Assembly: GCA_911728435.2 (NCBI GenBank)
Contig: OU452203.1
Location: 16,885,651-16,949,650 of the forward strand
Direction: 5' to 3'
DNA: 64,000 bases
Source: Apoderus coryli
Taxonomy: Eukaryota; Arthropoda; Insecta; Coleoptera; Attelabidae
Numbering within the stretch: position 1 is the stretch's first letter; each line of letters begins with the position of its first letter. Both the position numbers and the translations under genes were made by a program. The notes beneath the pieces are model-generated. The model did no database searches and was not told the DNA's origin. It saw only the letters and a program-made list of their open reading frames with translations. Shown here in pieces: positions 40,401 through 52,400 of this stretch.

Positions 40401-43400
40401 TGGTAATCAAGACATGATGCACTAGAAGTTTTATTTTCGGCGAACAGCTCTGAAGTTAATAAAGCAAAGTTTCAAAGATCAGTTAGAGAAATTTGAGAGC
40501 GTTTTTTTAATTGTTTCTCAAACAAAAGTCTTAAAAAATATTAATACTGTGTCGAAACTTTTACAAAAGATAGAGCAGAATGTAGGACAGGCAGCAAAAA
40601 TGGTTACTATATCCTATGAAAATATTTCACAAATAATGCAGAATAAATTCATTTAATAAAAACAGAAGCAATAGATTTAGCAAAGGAATTGGGTACTTCA
40701 ACTGAATTTCCAAAAAAATTAATATCTAGGCCAAAAATATTCTTTGATGAAGTTAATATCAATCACCAAATTCAAACAAGTTTAAAATTAATATATTTTT
40801 TGTTAAAGTTCAAGAAACTACCCTAATACTTAAAAATTCTGAAATGATATTTGAATAAAAAGAAATATAAACTTCTTGTGACAAAACTCAATTAATCTAT
40901 TCTAACAATATTTTTAACAACAATATATATCAGTAGCAATACTTGAATATATACAGTGCCAACTCCAACACCTTCCCTTATTCAATATATTGGTTACTCC
41001 CAATCGTCCTCGAAGTTCTTGAAGTCTCGGTTTGAATAATGGCTTAGTTAACAAATAAGCAATTTGTGATTTACCATCTATCTTCTTTATCAGAATTTGA
41101 CCATCCACTATAAGTTCTCGAACAAAGAAATGTCTAATTCTAATATGTTTTGCACGCCGGTGAAATTCAAGATTTTGCGCCAATTTGATTGCAGCTTCAT
41201 TATAAAAAATAGGACTGGGACACTTTTCAAATCGTGAATTTCATTGAACAATCTCATTAACCAGACAAGTTCTCGAGCACCTTCACTTGCAGCTACAATT
41301 TCTGCTTCTGTAGTTGAAATTGCTACTGAAGACTGTCTTTGACTCATCCAAGATATTGGAGCTCCTGCATACATACATAGAACTCCAGATGTGATGATGG
41401 ACTTACGGGGCAAGTTCATCACCTCCGTGGTCTGCATCAGAAAAACATTCCATAATGTTTTTATTTGAATCGGGTTGATAAGTTATACCAGAGTCTAAAG
41501 TACCTTTGAGGTATCGAAATATTCTTTTAACTTTAACAAAATCAGCATGACTAGAATCAAGAAACTATTCCTATAGCGTATGCTAAATCTGGACGACTTC
41601 CAATCAATAGATACATTAATGCTCCCACAGCTTATCTATAAGAAATTTCAATCACACTGGAATCTTCTTCATTTTTTAATATAACACAGGATAGAATTAT
41701 TGTTCAATTAAAAGTCGAAGTAATGGACTACGCGAAATATGTTAAACTTTTCGAATATTGCACCATGATGTGTTGCGTAGTTTTATCTCTTTCAGATAAA
41801 GAACTAAACGAAGTGGATCAGTAATAGTAAGTTTATATCAAACATATTCTGCATAAGATATTTCGGATACACAATTAATTTCTTTTATACAGTGCTTTCA
41901 AAATGAATCTGAAAATGTTGTGTAGAACTTAGGTCGGCGAGGCTGATTCGGCTAAAATATTTTCAAGAATCTGTTCTCCGGTTATACCAGAAGTAGGTGT
42001 AAAATTCCATATTTTAAATACGCCCCTATAAAATATATATATTTTGGATTCTAGTTGAAGTTGACTCCCACTTCCGGTATAACTAGAAGTACTAGATTCT
42101 TGAAAACATCTTAGCTTAATTGACACCGTCGACCTAAGTACTCACACCTGGTTTTTCAGATTCTTCCCAATGTAGTTTCTTCATAGTCGATCGACACCCA
42201 ATATATTCATGAAACTTATTCTGGTTTTCAAATTACTACGGATATTTTCCCAGCATGTCTTATTTCTTAAATTCCGCGTTTGCAAAATAGTATTATCGCA
42301 AACAATAAACTAAACAATTAATTCTAGCAAATTAAACAAAATAACATTTAAAATCAAGTATTTAGATGTAATAAATTATTGGAAATAATAAAAGTCAAAT
42401 AAAATCATCAGAAATAGGACAGTTTGTTTTTGCAAACCGTTTAATTTTAATTACATTTTAATCGCTTTATGTGGGATACTTATTTGTATTATTATTTAAG
42501 CTCATTTAAGTGGAAAAATCATGATTTTTGTTCTAGATTCATTAGGGAAGTAACATACATTTACATGTTTTGTGAAAAATGTTACTTTTATTTTGACGAT
42601 GCCGATGGCGACATTAAAAACAAAGTAATTTCTCATAATGTCTGAAATATTTACGAAATTATGCTGCTGGCAGCGGTCAAAGTCTCGATTTTTTATTTTG
42701 TTTTTTCATGGGCACCGCCAGTTGGCTTTACCTTTCTTGGTGTTTGCTTTACCTTTCTTGGTGTTTGCCTAATCATTTGCCACTGTTTGGCTTTGCTCGC
42801 AGTTAAAGATTGTGTCTTCGAACACAGTACTAAATTTACAAGTTCAGTAGCATTCATTGTATCTCCAGTGTTCAGATATTAATAGTAGCCTTTGAGTTTC
42901 ATAACTTTTACAAGTCTTGAATTTACTACCTGTCTAAAGTTGCCTTTTCATTGTTATTTTGTAGATTTCACGAAATAAGACCTTGGTAATCCTGGTGGAT
43001 TTTTTATCCGTCATGGAAACTTGTGTAAAATACAAAACATGTTGTTTTGTACAGAACAAATAATGTAACGTGCTTAACAAAGGCTTATACCTATGTTGAT
43101 GATATCTACAAAGTGTCTGTTTATTGTTCTACGTACATTAATTCTATCTATTCCAATTAGTTGTCATCACATTTTCAAGTAATTGTTGCAAGATTTCAAT
43201 AACGGATTATAATTAATATTAATTATGCATATTGAAATGCAGAGAATAATGTTTTATTATTGTCTGAATTTTCCAATATTCATCTCGGTATCCAACTTAC
43301 TCCTGGCATGACGTCAATGCCTGTCAAATTCTAAACGAAATGTTCATTGAAAATTAATGGTATGATTATATGAAAACCCAACATTTTTTTTATTTTCCAA

Positions 43401-46400
43401 CCATCTGCTACTGAAATAGGTATGCTCAAGTTTTTTGTTTTTTAGCCAAAACCAAAAACCGATTTAAGTGCTAAATAGAACCATTCGTCAAATAAGTATA
43501 CGTTTCATCGTTTATTATTTTAGTAATGTACATACCTACGTAAAAACTTAAAAGGCTTCCAAACTATTTCCTACATTTTTATGATATAAATAAATATCAT
43601 TAATTGTTAATTTTGGTTTGACATTAAGTAATCTTCGTTCTGGGGTCGTCTTCATTCAGAATCTAAAAATAATTGAGCTTATACAGGGTGACAAATAAAA
43701 GTGAGTTAAACACATAATTTTTTTGGCTTCAAGTTACAGCTCTTCATCGAGTTTCAGAGCTCTGATGACCTCCAATAACTTGGTTGGTTCCGGGGATGAT
43801 ACCTCTCCATCTTCTATGTTTCCATGCATTAAGCACTTTTTGCTTTGGCTGCTAATGACGCACATTATGTTGTGTGTTCCGGAATTTCATATTCTTTCCT
43901 GCAGAATCTGCATTCGCCAGTTTCTTCTAGGCCCTATATTGCCATGTTTCGTCAGGCGACAATGCCCTGTAAGTAACTCTGTAAAAAAACGTAGCCCGAT
44001 CTTGCATAGGCATGCAGTTTTTGAGCTGATGAAGTAGGATCTCAAGGCTGAAATGGCTGCCTAGCAATCAGAGTGGATACCGCGGCAGCATAGGAGCTAT
44101 CCATTATTATTCAACTCTTCTTAAAAGTGCAGGAAGTATTCTTCTGTGAGCTCCATCATGTCGCTAACCGCCTTATCTTTAACAGCCTGTACAACTAATT
44201 TTTTAAGTCTAATTCAGCCTTGAAAAGCGGATACAGTTCTATCGTACCAGTTCAGACGCAAGAGGCGAAAGTTTTAACGCTGGGACTTGGCTAAAAATAT
44301 CTTGATCTGATTGGCATAAAATCATAAGTGGAAAATCCTGATTCTTCACAAGTTCAATCACTATTTCTATAAGAAGATATTCAGTAGTTCTTTTTCTAAT
44401 ATGCATGTGGAATATCACGTCAATTTCCCATATGATTACACTCACCCTCTCACAAGAGGGCATGTTCCATTTAAATTAATATATAAAATTTCGCATCTGA
44501 AGTTGTAAATAGACAAACTTAGCACTTATAAGTTTAATATAGATTTATGTTTAAATATTCTAATAATTCATATTATGAGGTCACTAACTGTCATCATTTT
44601 AATATTTATTTCTACAAATAATACTCGTACCATAGTAATATAGTACACATGTCGCTATTTTAAATACCTATATGATAATATTTTGTATAGTTTAACTCTA
44701 ATTTATTAAAATAAAAAAATGTTTATGTCAAACGCATCATGTACTGTATATTTTAGAGAAATTATTGCCAACTTTTCATCAGACTTACTAATTCTATATT
44801 TTTGACTATAGAGTTTTTATGCCAATTTTAAAAGCTATAAAGTATTTTTTTAATTAAAGTAAATTTGTAATTATTATGTACTTGGTTGACTTTTGTTCTT
44901 AAACGAAAATTGATTTTCCTTTGTACAAAACGTCTTACTACTTCTCTTTGCGCAAAACCGTCACAGGATGCTTACCTATATACGCAGTGGCGATTCCCAA
45001 CAAGATGTATGTGGCGACATCTAGTGTGAGCAGGCAATATGCCCGGTGAAGCAAAGTTCGCAAACAATGGCTGGACAAAAAGTATCAACTCCAACTATTG
45101 CCAACACTAGATGCCGCTACATACATTTTTTGTCAATCGGTATCTTGTGCTAGTAAAAGCTCGTTGTAAATGTTGGGAACTTGAATGACATTACCTGCCG
45201 ATCACCGCTGATGAGTTATAGATCAAAGAAACGCGCTCATCATCAATGATTAATTTAATAGAAAACTTTCCTAAATCTCATAAAATATTGAAAACCGTTA
45301 ATTCTAAAATATATTACAATGTGATTATCACAATTTCTTTATATTGACAGCGTGTTGAATGGACGAAATACAAAAAAAAGAGGATCCAGTATTTAGCAGA
45401 CAAATAAGCAGAATTCAACTCTATGAAAGTTTCGACATTAAAAACCGAGCCATTCTTAAAAGTCTGAGGAGCGGATGTCATAAGGGGGGCTATTTTTTAT
45501 AATATTTATCCACCTTAGTTCAATAAATGTTTGTTGCAAAGAAACCATATTTAACAAAAAATTTGTGCTCTTTGTCAAAAACTGGTATAGGACGACTAAA
45601 AAGTATTTTTTTCTTTCAGTGCGTACAAAAGCAAATAAGTATTTTTATTTCTAGCTTTAATTAGACCATAATATATATACACCCATGCAATCGTAATTTA
45701 TTACTCTCTTCCAGTAGTAAATAATGCATCTAAAAAAATCTAAACATACAATGCCCAATGTGTACCTACCCAGAAAGTCTTCACATAATGTATGAAAAAC
45801 AAATATTCATTTCTCGACTAAATACACTTTTAATTTAAATTTAAAGTTATCAAAATATCTACAAGCTACAACGCAAAAATCAACAGCAACACTATTTCTG
45901 AAAGTTTGCAGAAATTTTGCATTTATTTCGTTATTTATGAATGTAAATTCATTATGGAATATTTTGAGTGAGTTATTTGCTTGAGTTACCTAACTAATTG
46001 ACAATTACGAAATGCAAATACTCGAAATAACAAAACTTCATAACTGTGAGAGTAAACGTGTATACCAGGTCTACTTATACCAAAAACCGAAACCAATAAA
46101 AAATAAAGCCCACTTTGTAAATGATTTTACTAATATATGATGTATTGTTCATATTGATGTTCAGCATTTTTGTCATGAAAGTAGACTTCTGATTCACTGG
46201 TTTTAAATCTACTAATACGATACTAACAATTGTTAAATTTAAGCTGATTATAACACACAAAGACCGTGATTTGAATTGATGATAAATAACATTCATTTCG
46301 TTTCTTGTTTTAATTACCCGTATCGCATTTGGTTTATTTCATTCTAGATAATCTCATTTCGTTATATAAAATAAAAAAAGTATGGCAGAAATAATTATAA

Positions 46401-49400
46401 ATTAGTGCTAGACTGAATTAGAATTACCTTTGAAATATGAATCCACAATTAGGTCACTAATAATAGCTATAAACATTGGTTTATTTCATTTTTAATGGCA
46501 ACTGATTGGATTTAGACAATACTCAAAAATTGGAATATGAGACATAAGATTTTTTAATTTCCTATAATAATTTTTATATTTGCAAATGTTTCAAGATTCT
46601 TGAATATTTAAAGTTTTAACCTAGCTAAATTCAAGCTAATGGAGGCGTTTCAGTTTGTATATCTTTACCGATGTTGCTCTCTAGTTAATCTTTTTCTCTC
46701 GTTAATTTGTCTATTATAGAAGAGAAAATATCGTTGTATTTATTCTTTGAACAGCTTTTTTGTCAGCGCTCTCTTTCATATTCATTTGCGGGTGTATTTA
46801 CACGTAATTTGCATTTGTTGGTATTTAAATAATAAATTTAACCCGGGAGTAACACATAATAAATAAAAATGTATCATCATTAAAAGTAAATGGGGCATAT
46901 ATTTGTCAACATTATGATCAATAACAATTAATTTAGCAACTCTGACTCAATCGGTATCTCAAAATATAATAAAACGTTATTGAAAATTTCGATATTTTTG
47001 CCTGAAGTTTAATAGTATATTGTGCAACAAAAAATGACATAATATATTTCCTGCGAGCATGATCGTATGAAATCATACAAGTAGGAAATGGTCATTTCAT
47101 GTGTCACACTTTTTCAATGCTATGCTTTTGCGATGCTACATTTGTCATTACCAGAAAATTTACCCGTGTATTTTTTAATTAAATTTTAAAATGAAAACAG
47201 CATTACAATGTACTACATTTTCAAATTATGATTGAACATATAATAAAGGGATTTAAAGACAGTCGTAGAAAAAAATATATTTAGATTTTACTTTCGAACT
47301 CAAGTAATTTTCACACCATTTCCATTTAAAGTAAATGGGCAGATAAACAAAAGTCTGAACAGTTTCATGAGGAGTCACATTGTCCTGCTTTCTGTACGCC
47401 ATAAATGTATATAAAAATAAATTCTAATATATAGAATGTTAAAAATATAATTTCAGTGGATATACTTTCATCTGTGATACCAATTCTCCATGACAGTGAG
47501 GATGTATGTTATAAAATTATATTTTTAGCTTAGCATAATAAAATATCGGAACAAATTAATTTTTACATTAGATCTCTCATGCGGCCTGGCATGGACGATT
47601 ATCCGCATTCGCTCTGTTTGAAATTCGTTTCTTGTTTACATTTCCTGTTGATTGATATTATTATTTTACAACCGAATTAGTTTAAATTTATATTTTTATT
47701 TGCGTGTAATCTTAGCCAGCAGGCGGCGTAATAAAAATACTATAATTAATCATTTTGTTAATTTGACTGTACAGAATGTCCGAATTTCATAAAATTCTAA
47801 TAAATAGTTTATGATAAACAACAACAGTGAATAAAGAATGAAACCAATTTAAATAATGACTGCAGACCTGATGCCAAGTTATATTCATTCAAGCTTTGTC
47901 TAGAACGTCTATTATATTCTCTTTTCTTCCTTAGTTATTTCATTCTATAAAATATTGTTGCAGATGTAATCTCAGATTGTGCCAGTGATAAGATATCATT
48001 ACCTTTGGACGACTGTAATAGCTTTAAGGAAACGTACGTCGAATCTAATAACAGGAGCAATAATAGAGCAACGGCAACGCTCCAATTGGATATTATGCCA
48101 CCGCCGACTACAGCCAGAACCACGACATTGTCTGCGGATCATGGCAATAAGAAAACGCCGCTGGTATGTAGGATTAATATTATCATTCCATGCTAATCTA
48201 GGATTTTTAAAACTCTAGTTTTAAGAAAAATACTTATTTAAACAAAAACAAATAAAGAAACCATATACTTAATTTACTATTAATTATGTTTATATTTAGG
48301 GACAATCTCACAAATAAATTGTAGATGTTATGGAATATGTTTATTTGCAATAGTATTAAAAATCCTGAAAACGGAATTCAAACTAGGGTTTACTTAGGGA
48401 CAACATAAATAACTAGGAAATGTATGTTGGGTTTGTCATATAGAATCAAATTACATTGTAATTTATTACCTGGTAAAACAAAAAAATCACATCTTGTAAA
48501 TTCAGTCACGAAACTGTGGGCGATAGAGAAATGAACGTAGATTTGAGTCAACCCTTGGCATAGAATACGAAATGGTATGTAGAGGTACATGTTGTGGTAA
48601 ATTGGGCGAACAGACTCTCTAATTTTAATTATGTATTCGCATTGGCATTTATACGTAATAATTTAGATGTTTTTAGGGGTTTATAGAAATTATACAGCAT
48701 TAATTATAAACGTTTACTTAAATAGCTGATTATATGTAGAATAAATATCACCTGTCGATTAAGAAAAATAGGTTAATATACTTTTTTCTACTAAATTGTT
48801 GAACATTTATTCCAACAGTTGATTTATTTATAATTTAAATAAAAAGTTTATGAAAATTTCAGTAATTTTATAACATTTCCTTTGTCTATATTTACATTAA
48901 AAAGCTGGAACATTTTTTGATTTCATGGTGGTAAATATCTCTTGTTCACTATTATTTCGACAAAACCGGGATCTACTCAGTGTAAATTACATTTATTTCT
49001 GATTTTGGAACAAAAAAGTGAGGTTCGGGAGTATGTAACATAATTGAGCAGTTTCGTTTGTTTAGACACGCAAAATATACTCGTTTCATGTGCTTCATCT
49101 CATTTACAGTTGCATGGTAATGGTCAAGAAGTTTCTTAATCAATTTTCATTATTCAGTTTCTTAACGAACTTGTGTGGCCAATTTGAGCATAATATTATG
49201 TGGTAAAGGCTTTCTCATATGCAGGTGTTTATGTTTGTTTCATGTATTTTTGGGATGGTTGTTTCTAGTATCTTGTTTGTGGTTAATTTGTTGATTATTT
49301 CTTTCTCTTTTGTGTATTGTTTGAATTGTTTATTTAGTTTATGTAAATTACATATTGTTGACACTTTAATATATGTATCATTTGTTGTCAAAAAAGTCCT

Positions 49401-52400
49401 TAATATTGTAATTATTACAATAAATGAGTTTGGTTATTTGTTCTTACTAAATTTTTGGGGTGCAAAACAGTTGAAACTTGGCATCTGCATTATTGAAAAT
49501 AAAATACTCGTTGCACTGCTTGCAGTACAAATATGTAACGTCAGAAGAACGAAAATGTGTACTTTGAGTTGATTCATTTAATTAGATATTGAAATGATAT
49601 TACAATTATTTAAATTATTATAAATATTATTGAACAAGCCGTCAATTGTTCAATAATATTTTCTTCCATTGTTATTATTTTCTCTCAAATTAGATAAAAT
49701 AAATGAGCAATGGAAATTTTAGTTCATAATAACCTCAAATAACATCTGAAGTTTCAAAGCAATTTTTCACCCAATTTTCTCGAGCATCTGTTGCAGAACT
49801 GAGGTAAAAAGAATTATGCATTTCCGTTCTCTAACGTTTTTTACTGAACCAATATTCTTATAAATTAAAGCTAGATTACATATTTTTGGGTGGCGTTTTC
49901 CTCTGCAAATCACTAAATTCGCATTTATAGAACTCAAATAGAGATTAGTGATTTTTTTGTGTCCAGGAATATATAATTCTATTGCGTTTTGATTGATTAT
50001 GATTGTGTTTTTTAGACTTCCACGGAGAGTTATCCAACAACGTATAGTGATAGTTTAAACTATGCAAACCTAGCACCTTCACTCCTTAATGGTCAGAGTA
50101 CAACAAATATTAGCGCATCTTCTTGCGGCACAAGTGGTGCTCTATCAACTCATCATGAGTTGCAACTTCTCCGAGAGCAATTAGAGCAACAAAACCAGCA
50201 AACTAAAGCTACTATGGCTCAGTTGCAATTGACTAGAGAGCAATTAGCTGCTGAACAGGTAATTATGTCACTTTCTGCTTATTTTTGTGGTAAAATTTTA
50301 GGAGCTGCAATACTTTTCCTGCTTAAAGCGTCCGCACGTCCCTGTTTCAAACAGATATTGAAAATAACTTATCGCCACGACACACACTTTACTCTTAAAA
50401 TAATTTTATAGTGTTCTAGGTGCTTTTCCAAATATTGGCCAACGAAATATTAAAATCACATATTATTTGACCGACCCCGTCTGGTATTCCATACTATACT
50501 TTAAATAAGTGACGATTTCAGTCCAAACCGTAAATATTGCTCAGACACATCTATAAATATCACTTTTATTATTATGGCTGTGAGTATAGATTTTTTAAAA
50601 CTTGAGTCCGTATATATAAATTAAAATTAGCGATGTGGATTTTCGTTTTGAATTTAACGTTCTTATATTAGAATCAATTTCTTTGATTTAACGCTTATTA
50701 CATTTATTAGTGGGCAAAACATCAATAAATTTAAGTTGAATTTATGACTCTATAATGTTTGAAGAAATTAAAAGTTTATGTTAATATTATACAGTGTTTT
50801 ACAAAACATTTCATAATACTTTAAAACATTAAATATAACACCCTGTATATTCTTATATAACTTCCAGATACAGTCATTTTATTAATTTCCTTCTAAATCC
50901 ATATTTTTTTTATGTTTTGAAGTAATCATGCATCGTTTTTTTTTTTTTATTTTATTATAATTTGTTGAAATAGTTTTATAAATGGTCCTTACCGTATTGC
51001 TTTCGATAAAATGTTGTGCTTATAAAATTTAACATGCTTGTGTACAACCAAACGTTAACTTAAATTGAAACGTTTACAAAACCCTTATCCATGCTAAAGG
51101 GCAAAATGCTGGTCTTTCGACAAAGTTATATATTTATATTTTCAAAAGGATAACTGAATAAACTCATGTCGGTATTATTAGGTTTTTAAGCTTTCCAAAA
51201 GCAGTGGGTATTTTTCCTCTTTTATACTCATAACTTTATTTACCTAAAGACATGAATTATTTATATGTTAATCAAGGAGAACGTTATATACTATGCAAAA
51301 TGTTTTGCAGTTATTTAGAGTGAACAAAATTTTACGTTACTCTACTATATGTTGAGTAATGGGTGTGCAATTATTTTTATATTTGATTCACACAATACCA
51401 ACATACTTAAAGTTAACAACCAAATTAGCGCTGATTTAAACATAAGGATTCAAAGGACTTTTTTCAAAAATATTGTTTTTAAAAATAATTTGTTCTATCA
51501 ACATTTTTCAGACAGCGAGACTGGAAGCGCAAGCTAGAACTCATCAGCTATTGGTGCACAATAGAGAGCTTCTAGATCATATTGCAGCTTTAGTAGCTCA
51601 TCTTCAGGGTGGTGATAAAACATCTGGACAACAACAAACCGCACCTCATATGACAATGCCTCAGGTAAAGTACACATATACCTACATACATGTGTGTTTC
51701 ATCAAATCATATAGTACAGTGTGTTTAAGAATGAAAGCCCACTGAGACAAAAAAAAAGGACAATCGTGTCGTTTTTCGATAAAAAGTTATTGTAGAACTC
51801 TAATCTGCTGCTTCCGAAAAAATACAGTTTAAGAAGAAAACTTGTTTTTCAAGGATGCTGAAAATCTACATATCAAATTCTAGGGGTTGAAATACTTGTA
51901 TTTTCCTGCAAGATTTTCGTTTCCTACTGAGTCAGCAGCCTTACAACTGTTGATTGAAACTTTTTGTTAAAATTGTTTTGTACCGACTGGTCCATTAAGA
52001 ATGGCACTCGGCCATATGATGCGATTTCTGGAAAACGGCATTAGAGTTTATGCTGATTATGATGGCCAAGTTTCAAATCCCTGTCACTTTTCCAAACCAA
52101 ATGGCGTCTGAAGTAATACATTTTTTATCAAAAAACCCTCGTACGTAATGCAAATAAAATGTTACTTAATTATGACGTCTGCTTAATCTTCTGATGCTGG
52201 TTTGAAGATCAGGGTGACACCGCGCAGGATAACGTCCAGCATAAATTCTGGCCGCAATTGTAGCTTTGGCAAAACATTTAGCAAAAAAAACTGCTAGAAC
52301 GTCTTGCGATTCACCATTTGGGAAATGCATTTTGACATTTTTATCGCAAAATCTAAAGTCGTTTTCCAGAAATCGCATGATACTGCCGAGTGCCATTCTT

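Larger units (their letters stand above)
39664..40870 (+). mobile_element. hAT transposon remnant (DUF4371/ZMYM-like group)
   Basis: Starts with CAGTGGAGTATCTAGCAG, a worn form of the common hAT end CAGTGGCGTAGCTAG. Plus-strand scraps read [43 protein letters not shown], then [18 protein letters not shown] and [15 protein letters not shown]. This order follows the RNase H-like core and helical insertion domain of ZMYM/zinc-finger-MYM-like hAT transposases. Many stops. It is split by a 355-bp insert at 39978-40332, and its 3' side meets a copia fragment. Confidence 0.65.

Noticed and set aside
49219..49572. 117-codon hydrophobic frame in intron 6
   Set aside because: Its Phe/Leu/Ile/Val bias is what AT-rich (TTT/TTA/ATT) sequence gives by chance, and no domain or splice context supports it.
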